The notes under the pieces are model-generated. The model did no database searches. It saw nothing but the letters and a program-made list of their open reading frames with translations, and was not told the DNA's origin. From an uncultured Coriobacteriaceae bacterium (GTDB taxonomy: Bacteria > Actinomycetota > Coriobacteriia > Coriobacteriales > Atopobiaceae): a stretch of DNA of 43,906 nucleotides. This document shows positions 31,317-39,377 of this stretch, piece by piece (the first letter of the stretch is position 1; the number at the start of each line of letters is the position of its first letter). Position numbers and translations under genes: made by a program. Where the stretch lies: NCBI GenBank assembly GCA_900549525.1, contig UWSJ01000004.1, positions 1 to 43,906 of the forward strand, given 5' to 3'.

Positions 31317-31793
31317 CTACTCGGCCTTCTCCTCGGTGGCATCGGCCTCGGCGACAGGAGCCTCCTCGACCTTCTCCACCTTCTCGACCTTCTTGACCTC
31401 GGTCTTGGCGGCCTTGGCCTTGGGCTGAACCGGCTCGGTGACGAGCTCGATCAGCGCAACCTCGGCGTTGTCGCCCTTGCGGGGGCCGAGCTTGTAGATG
31501 CGGGTGTAACCGCCGTTGCGGCCCTCCCACATGCCCTGCGCGGCCTTCTCGAAGAGCTCGCGGACGAGCTCCTTGTCGCCGAGCTTGGCGATGGCGAGAC
31601 GGCGGGAGTGCAGGTCGCCCTTCTTGGCCCAGGTCACGACGCGGTCGATGTCACCGCGGATGGCCTTGGCGCGCGGAAGCGTGGTCTTGATGCGGTCGTT
31701 GGCGAACAGCGCCTGGCACAGGCTCTTCTTCATGGCCTTGGTGTGGCTGGCGTCGGTGCCAAGCTTCATACCGCGATTCTTGTAGTGCCTCAT
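31317..31793 (-). CDS. rplQ: Ribosomal protein L17
   Basis: 158 residues. The core, about residues 1-118, is standard: MRHYKNRGMKLGTDASHTKA, then RIKTTLPRAKAIRGDIDRVV and GGYTRIYKLGPRKGDNAEVA. The last 35-40 residues are an added Lys/Glu/Val/Ala-rich tail with short repeats (VEKVEKVE), common in actinobacterial L17 and probably disordered. L17 lies near the exit tunnel of the large subunit. It is last in the infA-rpmJ-rpsM-rpsK-rpsD-rpoA-rplQ unit and is followed by a strong terminator. Confidence 0.97.
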   Translation of the reverse strand: MRHYKNRGMKLGTDASHTKAMKKSLCQALFANDRIKTTLPRAKAIRGDIDRVVTWAKKGDLHSRRLAIAKLGDKELVRELFEKAAQGMWEGRNGGYTRIYKLGPRKGDNAEVALIELVTEPVQPKAKAAKTEVKKVEKVEKVEEAPVAEADATEEKAE

Positions 31794-31823
31794 GTCTCTA
31801 ACTCCTATGCGATATGCGTGGCG

Positions 31824-32765
31824 CTAGGCCTTGAAGCTCAGGCCCATCGACTCGAGCTTGTCCTTGACTTCCTCGATCGACTTGACGCCGAAGTTGCGGA
31901 TGTTGAGCAGGTCGTTCTCGGAGTACTCCACCAGCTGACGAACCGAGTGGATGCCAGCGCGCTTCAGGCAGTTGTAGGAACGCACGGACAGGTCCAGGTC
32001 CTCGATCTGCTTGTCGAGCTCGGAGTTGTCATCGGTCTGGCCCTGGGCGAAGATCGACGGCTCCTCGACCTGCTCGGCCTCATCGGCGAGCGACATGAAG
32101 GCACCCATGTGCTGGTCGATGATGTTGGTAGCCTCGACGACGGCCTCGCGGGGCGTCACGCCGCCGTTGGTCTCGATCTCGAGGACGAGACGGTCGTAGT
32201 CGGTGTGCTGGCCAACGCGGCAGGGCTCGACGGCCTTGGCGCAACGCTTCACCGGGGAGAAGAGCGAATCGACGTGGATGAGCCCGATGGGATCATCGCC
32301 GCGCTCGTTGTCCTCGCCGGAGACGTAGCCGCGACCGGTGCCGATGCGCATGGACATCGTGAGGTGGGCGCCGTCACCCAGCGTGCAGATGACGTGCTCG
32401 GGGTTGACGAGCGAGAACTCCGTCGGAATGTCGAAGTCGCCGCCGGTGACCGTGGCCGGGCCGTCGATCGAGATCGTGGCCGTGGCCTCGGAGCCAACGC
32501 CGAGGCTCTTGAACGCGAGCCCCTTCACGCTGAGGACGATGTCGGTAACGTCCTCGTAGACGCCCTCGACCGTGGTGAACTCGTGCTGAACGCCGTCGAT
32601 GCGGATGGCCTCCACCGCTGCGCCCTCAAGCGAGGAGAGCAGCACGCGACGGAGCGAGTTGCCGAGGGTGTCGCCATAGCCGTGCTCAAGCGGCTCGACG
32701 ACGACGCGGGCAACGTTGTCGCTGACCTCTTCTACCGACACGTTGGGTCGGATGAAATCGGACAT
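31824..32765 (-). CDS. rpoA: DNA-directed RNA polymerase alpha subunit
   Basis: 313 residues from the ATG at 32765, with GGAGG five bases upstream. The N-terminal assembly domain has VVEPLEHGYGDTLGNSLRRV and LLSSLEGAAVEAIRIDG; the C-terminal domain has LDLSVRSYNCLKRAGIHSVR and LLNIRNFGVKSIEEVKDKLE, which contacts upstream DNA and activators. A Glu/Gln-rich linker (about residues 220-240) joins them. Alpha dimerises to start polymerase assembly. Position between rpsD and rplQ is universal. Confidence 0.98.
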   Translation of the reverse strand: MSDFIRPNVSVEEVSDNVARVVVEPLEHGYGDTLGNSLRRVLLSSLEGAAVEAIRIDGVQHEFTTVEGVYEDVTDIVLSVKGLAFKSLGVGSEATATISIDGPATVTGGDFDIPTEFSLVNPEHVICTLGDGAHLTMSMRIGTGRGYVSGEDNERGDDPIGLIHVDSLFSPVKRCAKAVEPCRVGQHTDYDRLVLEIETNGGVTPREAVVEATNIIDQHMGAFMSLADEAEQVEEPSIFAQGQTDDNSELDKQIEDLDLSVRSYNCLKRAGIHSVRQLVEYSENDLLNIRNFGVKSIEEVKDKLESMGLSFKA

Positions 32766-32786
32766 AGAAACCTCCAACCGAGTCGA

Positions 32787-33380
32787 CTACTTGGAGTAGA
32801 GCTCGACGATGAGCTGGGCATCGAGGTCAAGGTCGATCTGCTCGCGCGTGGGGAGCTGGAGGACGGTGCCCTGCAGCTTCTCGATGTCGACCTCGAGCCA
32901 GGACGGCACGGCCATGTGCTCGGAGGAGATGAGGGCCTCCTTGATGGGAAGCAGGTCCTTGAACTTGGGGGCGACGGCCACCACGTCACCGCTCTTGACG
33001 CGGTAGGAGGGGATGTCGACGCGCTTGCCGTTCACGGTGATGTGGCCGTGACGGACGGTCTGACGGGCCTCCTTGCGGGTGCGGGCAAAGCCGAGACGGA
33101 AGACCACGTTGTCAAGGCGGGTCTCGAGCAGCGTCATCAGGTTGTCACCCGTGATGCCCTCGATCTTGAGCGCCTTGTCGTAGTAGCTGCGGAACTGCTT
33201 CTCGAGAACGCCGTAGATGAACTTGGCCTTCTGCTTCTCGCGCAGCTGACGGCCGTACTCGCTCTCCTGGCGACGCTGGCGCTTGGGCTGGCGGTTCGAC
33301 TTCTTGTTGATGCCCATCACGATCGGGTCGATGTCGAGCGCGCGGCACCTCTTAAGGACAGGAGTCCTATCCACTGCCAT
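32787..33380 (-). CDS. rpsD: Ribosomal protein S4 (zinc-free, C-minus form)
   Basis: 197 residues. The N-terminus has TPVLKRCRALDIDPIVMG with a single cysteine, lacking the four-Cys zinc site of C-plus S4, so this is the C-minus paralogue. The S4 RNA-binding domain is present: LETRLDNVVFRLGFARTRKE and ARQTVRHGHITVNGKRVDIP. S4 nucleates 30S assembly and in E. coli represses the alpha operon; the same location here makes that feedback plausible but unproven. AAGGAA-type site upstream supports the ATG. Confidence 0.97.
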   Translation of the reverse strand: MAVDRTPVLKRCRALDIDPIVMGINKKSNRQPKRQRRQESEYGRQLREKQKAKFIYGVLEKQFRSYYDKALKIEGITGDNLMTLLETRLDNVVFRLGFARTRKEARQTVRHGHITVNGKRVDIPSYRVKSGDVVAVAPKFKDLLPIKEALISSEHMAVPSWLEVDIEKLQGTVLQLPTREQIDLDLDAQLIVELYSK

Positions 33381-33399
33381 AGTTAGATTCCTTCCTTAC

Positions 33400-33807
33400 C
33401 TACACGCGGCGACGCTTGCACGGACGGCAACCGTTGTGCGCGATGGGGGTCTTGTCCTGGATGCTCGCGACCTCGAGGCCGGCGGCCTGCAGCGAGCGGA
33501 TAGCCGTCTCGCGGCCCGAGCCGGGGCCCTTCACGAAGACGGACACCTTGTGGACGCCGTGCTCCATGGCCTCCTTGGCAGCGGCCTCGGCGGCCATCTG
33601 CGCCGCGAACGGCGTGGACTTACGGGAGCCCTTGAAGCCGACCATGCCGGCGGAGCGCCAGGAGATCACGTTGCCCTGGGGGTCGGTGATCGAGACGATC
33701 GTGTTGTTGAACGTGCTCTTGATGTGCGCCTGACCGACGGAGATGTTCTTACGGTCGGCACGCTTGATGCGCCCGCGGGTCTGGGCGCCCTTCTTAGCAG
33801 TAGCCAT
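33400..33807 (-). CDS. rpsK: Ribosomal protein S11
   Basis: 135 residues with the S11 core: GQAHIKSTFNNTIVSITDPQ, SWRSAGMVGFKGSRKSTPFA and the C-terminal HNGCRPCKRRRV, which contacts the platform of the small subunit. Full length for bacteria. It follows rpsM with a 13-base gap. Confidence 0.98.
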   Translation of the reverse strand: MATAKKGAQTRGRIKRADRKNISVGQAHIKSTFNNTIVSITDPQGNVISWRSAGMVGFKGSRKSTPFAAQMAAEAAAKEAMEHGVHKVSVFVKGPGSGRETAIRSLQAAGLEVASIQDKTPIAHNGCRPCKRRRV

Positions 33808-33820
33808 AGGTTAGTCTCCC

Positions 33821-34192
33821 CTACTTCTTCTTCTTGCCGCCGACCTGACGCTTCTTGCCCTTGCGGGTACGAGCGTTGGTGTGGGTGCGCTGGCCGCGCA
33901 CGGGGAGGCCCTTGCGGTGACGGAGGCCGCGGTAGCAGCCAATCTCCATCAGGCGAGCGATGTTCTGACGCGTGTCGCGGCGAAGGTCGCCCTCGACAAC
34001 GTAGTTAGCATCGATGTAGTCACGAATCTTGGTGACCTCATCCTCGGTGAGATCGCGCACGCGAGTGCTGGGATCAACGCCGGTCTCGGCGCAGATCTTG
34101 GTGGCGGTGGTGCGGCCGATGCCGAAGATATAGGTGAGTCCGATCTCAACGCGCTTCTCGCGCGGGAGGTCGACGCCGTTAATACGGGCCAA
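33821..34192 (-). CDS. rpsM: Ribosomal protein S13, TTG start
   Basis: 123 residues. Features: MARINGVDLPREKRVEIGLT, IFGIGRTTATKICAETGVDP and the basic tail RKGLPVRGQRTHTNARTRKG ending KKRQVGGKKKK. The start codon is TTG (34192): no ATG or GTG lies in frame nearby and GGAG is about 7 bases upstream. S13 bridges the subunits at the head and touches the P-site tRNA. It sits between rpmJ and rpsK. Confidence 0.97.
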   Translation of the reverse strand: MARINGVDLPREKRVEIGLTYIFGIGRTTATKICAETGVDPSTRVRDLTEDEVTKIRDYIDANYVVEGDLRRDTRQNIARLMEIGCYRGLRHRKGLPVRGQRTHTNARTRKGKKRQVGGKKKK

Positions 34193-34207
34193 CTTGGTGC
34201 TCCTCTC

Positions 34208-34321
34208 CTAGCCCTGACGCTGCTTGTGGCGCGGGTTCTCGCAGATCACGTACACCTTGCCGTGGCGACGAATGATCTTGCACTTGTCGCACATCTTCTT
34301 GACCGAAGGACGTACTTTCAT
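34208..34321 (-). CDS. rpmJ: Ribosomal protein L36
   Basis: 37 residues: MKVRPSVKKMCDKCKIIRRH then GKVYVICENPRHKQRQG. The zinc ligands C-x-x-C, Cys and His are all present (Cys11, Cys14, Cys27, His32), so this is the zinc form. It is a normal-length L36 placed between infA and rpsM as usual. Confidence 0.97.
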   Translation of the reverse strand: MKVRPSVKKMCDKCKIIRRHGKVYVICENPRHKQRQG

Positions 34322-34426
34322 CGTTCTTCCTCTCGGTGATGCTTTCGGTACCTATATGAACGCCCAGCCGCTGGCGTGAATATCTTGGCTAAATGCGCAG
34401 CACAACAACCGCGCTCTGCAAACGCC

Positions 34427-34645
34427 CTACTTGTAGCGGTAGGTAATGCGTCCGCGCTGAAGGTCGTAAGGGGAGATCTCTACGACCACCTTGTCTCCCG
34501 GGAGAATACGGATGTAGTTCATCCTAATCTTCCCCGAAATGGTGCAGAGAATGGTGTGGCCATTCTCGAGCTCGACGTTGAACATCGCGTTGGGCAGGGG
34601 CTCGATGACCTTGCCTTCGAGCTCGATTGCATCCTGTTTGCTCAA
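34427..34645 (-). CDS. infA: Translation initiation factor IF-1, TTG start
   Basis: 72 residues, an OB fold: SKQDAIELEGKVIEPLPNAM, FNVELENGHTILCTISGKIR and VVVEISPYDLQRGRITYRYK. The only possible start is TTG at 34645; the next in-frame ATG would delete the first strand. AAGGTAG lies 7-8 bases upstream. IF-1 binds the 30S A site during initiation. A terminator ends the map transcript upstream, so infA probably starts its own transcription unit. 105 bases without genes separate it from rpmJ. Confidence 0.97.
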   Translation of the reverse strand: MSKQDAIELEGKVIEPLPNAMFNVELENGHTILCTISGKIRMNYIRILPGDKVVVEISPYDLQRGRITYRYK

Positions 34646-34695
34646 TTGCCGCTACCTTTTCCTCGACGTATAGACAGCGACCGAATAGTTTACCG

Positions 34696-34728
34696 AAAAA
34701 CCCGCGCTACGTCCATGTAGCGCGGGTT
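34696..34728 (-). terminator. Intrinsic terminator between map and infA
   Basis: AACCCGCGCTAC pairs perfectly with GTAGCGCGGGTT over a six-base loop. On the minus strand it is followed by TTTTT (including stem bases). It closes the secY-adk-map transcript 159 bases past the map stop. Confidence 0.85.
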
Positions 34729-34748
34729 CTTCATAATCCGTCCCAATG

Positions 34749-34828
34749 GCCCTCTCCGGATACCTTCGCTCGGGGTCACTTTGCTTCGCAAAGTCCCTTA
34801 GCCCCTCGCTCCGAAATCCGGAGAGGGC
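34749..34828. repeat. 80-bp nested palindromic element between map and infA
   Basis: GCCCTCTCCGGAT (34749-34761) pairs perfectly with ATCCGGAGAGGGC (34816-34828). Inside are ACTTTGC/GCAAAGT arms around TTC and partly matching G- and C-rich blocks. The rest of the 241-base map-infA gap holds only the terminator at 34696 and short AT-rich sequence next to infA. A repeat element or structured leader are both possible. Confidence 0.55.
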
Positions 34829-34886
34829 TCCGCACGTGCTCCCAGAGAACCCGCGTGGACGAAGGCGGATTGGGTTTTGAGCCTCC

Positions 34887-35702
34887 TTATTGCTGGTCCG
34901 GGGCGTCTTCCGGAGCCGAGATGCCGCCTTGCATGGAGCACCAGGGACCGTCGACGTCGGCGGTGAGGATGACGGGGCCGTCCTCGGTGATGGCCAGGGT
35001 ATTCTCGTAGTGCGCCGCCGCCTTGCCGTCGTTGGTGACGACCGTCCAGCGATTGGGCAGCACGTGGTTCTCGTGCCTGCCGAGGCAGATCATGGGCTCA
35101 ATGGCGATGACCATGCCCGCCTGGAGCTTCACGCCCCTCCCGGCCTTGCCGTAGTTGGGAACGTTGGGCTCCTCGTGCATCTCGTGACCCACGCCGTGAC
35201 CCACGTAATCGCGCACGACCGAGTAGCCGTTCTTCTCGGCAAGCTCCTGGACGGCATGGCCGATGTCCCCGACGCGATTGCCGGGAACGGCCTGCTCGAT
35301 GCCGGCCTTGAGACAGTCACGCGTGATCTCGCAAAGGCCCTTGTCGGCCGTCGAAGGCGTGCGGCAGTAGAACGTCCAGGCGTTGTCGCCCACCCAACCG
35401 TTCACAACAGCACCGGTATCGACAGAGACGATGTCGCCCTCCTCGAGCACACGACCGGGACTAGGGATGCCGTGGACGATCTCGTCGTTGATCGAGCAGC
35501 AGATGCTTGCGGGAAAGCCGCCGTAGCCCTTGAACGCCGGGGTGCCGCCATGCATGCGGATGATGCTCTCCGCCACCTGGTCGAGCTCGATGGTCGAGAT
35601 GCCGGGCCTGATCATGGAGCCGACCCGCCTCAGCGCGAGCTTGGAAAGCGAGCCCGCCGGCCTCATGGCCTCGATGTCAGCAGGCGACTTGATCTTGATC
35701 AT
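34887..35702 (-). CDS. map: Methionine aminopeptidase, type I
   Basis: 271 residues. Metal ligands are visible in VSVDTGAVVNGWVGDNAWTF (two Asp), VGHGVGHEMHEEPNVPNYG (His), VIAIEPMICLG (Glu) and AAHYENTLAITEDGP (Glu). FKGYGGFPASICCSINDEIV is the substrate-side motif. It removes the starting methionine from new proteins. It has about 15 extra C-terminal residues. Its ATG overlaps the adk stop as ATGA, so translation is coupled. Confidence 0.97.
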   Translation of the reverse strand: MIKIKSPADIEAMRPAGSLSKLALRRVGSMIRPGISTIELDQVAESIIRMHGGTPAFKGYGGFPASICCSINDEIVHGIPSPGRVLEEGDIVSVDTGAVVNGWVGDNAWTFYCRTPSTADKGLCEITRDCLKAGIEQAVPGNRVGDIGHAVQELAEKNGYSVVRDYVGHGVGHEMHEEPNVPNYGKAGRGVKLQAGMVIAIEPMICLGRHENHVLPNRWTVVTNDGKAAAHYENTLAITEDGPVILTADVDGPWCSMQGGISAPEDAPDQQ

Positions 35703-36325
35703 AGGCCCAGGAGCTCCCTGACGTCGGCGTACACGTCATCAACCGGACGGTCGCCGTCAACGACCTTCAGCAGGCCCTTGCCCTTGTAGTACTCAACGAG
35801 CGGCGAGGTCTGGCTCTCGTAGACGTCAAGACGCTTCTGGATCGTCTCGGGCTTGTCGTCGTCGCGCTGGTACATCTCGCCACCGCAGGAGGGGCACTTC
35901 TCTACGCCGGCCGGGGCGGTGTAACCGCAGTCGCGGCAGGTACGACGGCTCGAGAGGCGCTTCACGATGACGTCGGGCTTGACGTCAACGAGCAAGGCCG
36001 CGTCAAGCTTGCGGCCAATCTCGGCGAGCATAAAGTCGAGGGTGACGGCCTGGGCGGTATTCCTGGGATAGCCGTCGAGGATGAAGCCCTTCTGCGTGTC
36101 GTCAGCCTGGAGGCGCTCCTTCACGAGATCGACGAGCAGCTGGTCGGGAACGAGCTTGCCCTCGTCCATGTAGCCCTTGGCCTTGACGCCGAGCTTGGTG
36201 CCGGCCTTGACGGCGGCGCGAAGCAGGTCTCCGGTGGAGATGTGGGCAACGCCGTAGTCGGCCACGAGCTTCTGAGCCTGCGTGCCTTTGCCCGCACCGG
36301 GAGCGCCGAGCAGAACGATGTTCAT
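35699..36325 (-). CDS. adk: Adenylate kinase with zinc-binding LID
   Basis: 208 residues. P-loop MNIVLLGAPGAGKGTQAQKL, AMP site ISTGDLLRAAV, FILDGYPRNTAQAV, and a LID with C-R-D-C-G and C-P-S-C-G (near residues 127-147), a four-cysteine zinc LID common in gram-positives. It interconverts 2 ADP and ATP plus AMP. The C-terminal end is normal though a bit short. GAGAGGGG serves as ribosome-binding site, and a GC hairpin lies upstream. Confidence 0.97.
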   Translation of the reverse strand: MNIVLLGAPGAGKGTQAQKLVADYGVAHISTGDLLRAAVKAGTKLGVKAKGYMDEGKLVPDQLLVDLVKERLQADDTQKGFILDGYPRNTAQAVTLDFMLAEIGRKLDAALLVDVKPDVIVKRLSSRRTCRDCGYTAPAGVEKCPSCGGEMYQRDDDKPETIQKRLDVYESQTSPLVEYYKGKGLLKVVDGDRPVDDVYADVRELLGL

Positions 36326-36341
36326 ATGAACCCCTCTCTTG

Positions 36342-36361
36342 GCGCGAGGCCATCCTCGCGC
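36342..36361 (-). promoter_or_regulatory. Hairpin in the adk leader
   Basis: GCGCGAGG and CCTCGCGC pair over a CCAT loop, ending 17 bases before the adk ATG and just next to its ribosome-binding site. It has no T-run; an effect on translation or mRNA processing is possible. The remaining secY-adk gap (36362-36477) shows nothing else. Confidence 0.35.
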
Positions 36362-36477
36362 GCACTTGCCGTATCCACACGAAAGACTACCGCAAAAGAA
36401 AAGGGGACGGCGCGAGATGCACCGACCCCTGACAAGCTACTGCTGGCCGCCGCCGCACATGACGGCTTACCGAGAGC

Positions 36478-37767
36478 CTACTTGATGAACAGGCCCTCGT
36501 AGTTGGCCGTCTTAAGCTGGCTCTCCACCTGCGAGATGGTGTCGAGAGCAACGCCAACCATGATGAGGATGGACGTGCCGCCGAAGGCCTGGATGAGCGA
36601 ATTGCTCGTGAACGTGAAGAGAATGGACGGAATCACGGCAATGACGGCAAGGAACAGCGCGCCGGGAAGCGTGATGTGGTTCAGCACGTTCTTGATGTAC
36701 GCCGCCGTAGCAGGACCAGGGCGAACCCCAGGAATGAACCCGCCCTGCTTGCGCAGGGTGTCCGCGGTCTCATCCGGGTTGAACACCATCGACGTATAGA
36801 AGTACGCAAACGCGACGATGAGCAGCACCGAAAGGACCCAGTTGATCCAGCCCGTGCTCACCGCGTTGGCAAAGGTGTTGATCCAGCCAACGTTGGGGAA
36901 GAACACGGCGATCTGCGCCGGGAAGTACAGGATGGCGCTCGCGAAGATGATGGGGATGACGCCCGCGGTGTTCACCTTGATGGGAAGGTACGTGGACTGG
37001 CCACCCATCACGCGCCTGCCAACGACCCGCTTTGCGAACTGCACCGGGATGCGGCGCTGGCCGCGCTCGATGTAGACGATAAATGGAACCACGGCGATGA
37101 TGACCACGACCACGAGCACCGTGAGCAGGACGCCGTTGGTTGACGTCTGCAGCGACTGCACGATGGAGGTGGGCAGGCCCGCCATGATGTTGGCGAAGAT
37201 GATGAGGCTCATGCCGTTGCCGATGCCGCGCTGCGTGATGACCTCACCCATCCACATGATGAGGATGGCGCCAGCCAGCATGGTTAGCACGACCACGGCG
37301 TCCATGAGCCCCTCGGGGATTCCCGTCTGCGAGAAGTCCATTCTGAAGCTGGAGCTCTTAAAGAGGAAGAGGTAGCCAACGGAGTTGAGCAGTGCGAGGC
37401 CGACCGTGAGGTAACGCGTGTACTGCGTCACCTTGCGCTGGCCGGCCTCGCCCTCGCGAGCGAGCGTGCCCAGAGACGGCACCACGGCCTGGAGCATCTG
37501 CATGATGATCTGGGACGTGATGTAGGGCATGATGCCCAGGCAGAACACCGAAACGCGGGAAAGCGCGCCGCCGCTGAAGAGGTTCAGCACGGCCAGAGCG
37601 CCGTTCGCGGTGGAGCTCGCCTGGTACGTGTCGAGCATGTCCTTGAAGGGCACGCCCGGCACGGGGATGTAGGCCCCGATCCTGTACAGCAGGAGAATGC
37701 CTGCCGTCAGCAGAATCTTGTTGCGAAGCTCCTTGACGCGAAATGCGTTGAGGATGCCTTTTAGCAC
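36478..37767 (-). CDS. secY: Protein translocase subunit SecY
   Basis: 429 residues with ten membrane segments. Signatures: RIGAYIPVPGV in the first part, FSGGALSRVSVFCLGIMPYI, TQRGIGNGMSLIIFANIMAG in segment 5, and GGFIPGVRPGPATAAYIKNV before segment 9. SecY forms the Sec channel with SecE. The start is GTG at 37767 inside the end of rplO (7-base overlap), with AAAGGTAG upstream; no nearby ATG gives a complete N-terminus. Confidence 0.97.
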   Translation of the reverse strand: MLKGILNAFRVKELRNKILLTAGILLLYRIGAYIPVPGVPFKDMLDTYQASSTANGALAVLNLFSGGALSRVSVFCLGIMPYITSQIIMQMLQAVVPSLGTLAREGEAGQRKVTQYTRYLTVGLALLNSVGYLFLFKSSSFRMDFSQTGIPEGLMDAVVVLTMLAGAILIMWMGEVITQRGIGNGMSLIIFANIMAGLPTSIVQSLQTSTNGVLLTVLVVVVIIAVVPFIVYIERGQRRIPVQFAKRVVGRRVMGGQSTYLPIKVNTAGVIPIIFASAILYFPAQIAVFFPNVGWINTFANAVSTGWINWVLSVLLIVAFAYFYTSMVFNPDETADTLRKQGGFIPGVRPGPATAAYIKNVLNHITLPGALFLAVIAVIPSILFTFTSNSLIQAFGGTSILIMVGVALDTISQVESQLKTANYEGLFIK

Positions 37768-38207
37768 GGGAGCTCTACCTTTCCGCCAGCCGCCTCAATC
37801 TTGGCCTGGGCAGCGGCAGACACCTTGTCGGTCTTGACCGTGAGCTTCTTGGTGAGCTCGCCGCCGGCGAGCACCTTCACGAGCTCGGTGGGCTTGGTGA
37901 TGCCCTTGGCGACGAGGGCCTCGTCGTCGACGACATCGCCATCGTTGAAGGCGGCGTCAAGACGGGAGACGTTAACCGCGACGTACTCGACGCGGTTGAT
38001 GTTGCGGAAGCCAGGGAGCTTCGGGAGACGCATCGCGAGCGGCGTCTGGCCTCCTTCGAAGCCGGCACCCTTCTGCTTGCCGGCGCGAGACTTGGCGCCC
38101 TTGGTGCCGCGACCGGCGGTGGTGCCGTAGCCAGAGCCGTTGCCGCGACCGATGCGCTTGCGGGCCTTCTTAGAGCCCTCGGCGGGACGAAGATCGTTGA
38201 GCTGCAT
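37761..38207 (-). CDS. rplO: Ribosomal protein L15
   Basis: 148 residues: MQLNDLRPAEGSKKARKRIG, then RGNGSGYGTTAGRGTKGAKS and FEGGQTPLAMRLPKLPGFRN, the L15 Gly-rich extension and signature. The C-terminal end is a compact domain (LTVKTDKVSAAAQAKIEAAG). A late assembly protein of the large subunit. Its stop overlaps the secY start. Confidence 0.97.
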   Translation of the reverse strand: MQLNDLRPAEGSKKARKRIGRGNGSGYGTTAGRGTKGAKSRAGKQKGAGFEGGQTPLAMRLPKLPGFRNINRVEYVAVNVSRLDAAFNDGDVVDDEALVAKGITKPTELVKVLAGGELTKKLTVKTDKVSAAAQAKIEAAGGKVELPC

Positions 38208-38217
38208 GAGTGGACTC

Positions 38218-38403
38218 CTAGTTCTCTTCCACGGTGACGAGGTGCTTGACCTTGAAGATCATGCCGCGGACGCTCTCGTTGTCAGGAAGCGTGTTGGTGC
38301 TGTTGACCTTGTGAAGGCCGAGGGCGCGCACGGTGCGCGTCTGATCCTGCTTCACGCCGCAGGTTGCGCTGCGGACGAGCTTGACAGTGAGGGTCTTCGC
38401 CAT
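38218..38403 (-). CDS. rpmD: Ribosomal protein L30
   Basis: 61 residues, the normal short form: TLTVKLVRSATCGVKQDQTR, VRALGLHKVNSTNTLPDNES and VRGMIFKVKHLVTVEE. GGAGAA lies upstream. It begins two bases after the rpsE stop and precedes rplO. Confidence 0.96.
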   Translation of the reverse strand: MAKTLTVKLVRSATCGVKQDQTRTVRALGLHKVNSTNTLPDNESVRGMIFKVKHLVTVEEN

Positions 38404-38405
38404 GG

Positions 38406-38930
38406 TTAGTTCTCCTTCCCGACGAACATCTCAGCGACGGTGAGGCCGCGACGCTCGGCGGTCTCCTCCGGGCTGGAGAGCTGCTTCAGGGCCTCGGCGG
38501 CGGCCTTGATGATGTTCAGGCCGTTGCTGGTGCCGAGGGACTTGGACAGGACGTTCTTGATGCCCGCAAGCTCGAAGAGAGGGCGGATGGGGCCGCCGGC
38601 GATAACACCGGTACCCTCGATGGCCGGCTTGACGAGAACGCGGCCAGCGCCGAACTCACCGATGACCTCGTGGGGCACGGAGCCCTTCTCGGTGACGGGA
38701 ACCTTGAACATGTTCTTCTTGGCGTTATCAGAGGCCTTCTGGATGGCCAGAGGCACCTCGGCGGACTTGCCCATGCCAAGGCCGACGTTGCCCTTGCCGT
38801 CACCGACGACCACGAGGGCGAGAAGCGACATGCGACGGCCGCCCTTGACGGTCTTGGAGACGCGGTGGATGTAGACGACGCGCTCCTGGAGCTCGGAGGC
38901 GTCGCGCTGCTGCTTGGGGTTACGAGCCAT
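38406..38930 (-). CDS. rpsE: Ribosomal protein S5
   Basis: 174 residues with the dsRBD-like N-terminal part (ELQERVVYIHRVSKTVKGGR, MSLLALVVVGDGKGNVGLG) and the C-terminal part (GVIAGGPIRPLFELAGIKNV). S5 acts in translational fidelity; substitutions near V-K-G-G-R are known to confer spectinomycin resistance in E. coli, and this loop looks wild-type. GGAGG upstream supports the ATG. Confidence 0.97.
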   Translation of the reverse strand: MARNPKQQRDASELQERVVYIHRVSKTVKGGRRMSLLALVVVGDGKGNVGLGMGKSAEVPLAIQKASDNAKKNMFKVPVTEKGSVPHEVIGEFGAGRVLVKPAIEGTGVIAGGPIRPLFELAGIKNVLSKSLGTSNGLNIIKAAAEALKQLSSPEETAERRGLTVAEMFVGKEN

Positions 38931-38942
38931 TACAGATACCTC

Positions 38943-39311
38943 CTAGAACTTCAGGCCAGCGGCGCGGGCACCGTCGGCGAGAGCCTTGACACGGCCGTGA
39001 TAGATGCGGCCGCCGCGGTCGAAACGCACGGCGGTAACGCCCTTCTCGAGGGCGCGCTTGCCGACGAGCTCGCCGACAAACGTAGCGGCCTCCTTGTTGG
39101 AGCCGAGCTTGCCGGTGGCACGGAACTCGGGATCGAGCGTGGAGGCGGTGCAGATCGTCTTGGCGTCGACGTCGTCGATCACCTGGGCGTAAATGTGCGC
39201 GTTGGTACGGTGCACAGAAAGACGCGGACGGTCGGGCGTGCCGGTGATCTTGGAGCGAACACGACGCTCGCGGCGCTTGAGGCCGAGGTGCTTAGCCTTC
39301 TGCTTGTTCAT
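38943..39311 (-). CDS. rplR: Ribosomal protein L18
   Basis: 122 residues from the ATG at 39311 with AAGGAG upstream; a GTG at 39329 is in frame but without a site. Features: RRVRSKITGTPDRPRLSVHR, TNAHIYAQVIDDVDAKTICT and VRFDRGGRIYHGRVKALADG. It binds 5S rRNA with L5. It lies 66 bases after rplF; a hairpin occupies that gap. Confidence 0.97.
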   Translation of the reverse strand: MNKQKAKHLGLKRRERRVRSKITGTPDRPRLSVHRTNAHIYAQVIDDVDAKTICTASTLDPEFRATGKLGSNKEAATFVGELVGKRALEKGVTAVRFDRGGRIYHGRVKALADGARAAGLKF

Positions 39312-39330
39312 GAATAACTCCTTAGTCACG

Positions 39331-39352
39331 CCCTCACCTGACAGGGTGAGGG
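39331..39352 (-). promoter_or_regulatory. Hairpin in the rplF-rplR gap
   Basis: CCCTCACC and GGTGAGGG pair over a six-base loop (TGACAG), about 10 bases before the rplR ribosome-binding site. No T-run, so not a normal terminator. Confidence 0.4.
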
Positions 39353-39377
39353 TTCTCTATGACCTTACGAGGCTAGG

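Noticed and set aside
31222..31530. Extension of the EcfA frame upstream of 31221
   Set aside because: It runs through the rplQ terminator and antisense of nothing conserved; the GTG with GGAGG gives the normal ABC start.
34322..34426. Possible promoter between infA and rpmJ
   Set aside because: Only weak hexamers (TTCACG and ATATAG) were found and co-transcription from infA is as likely.
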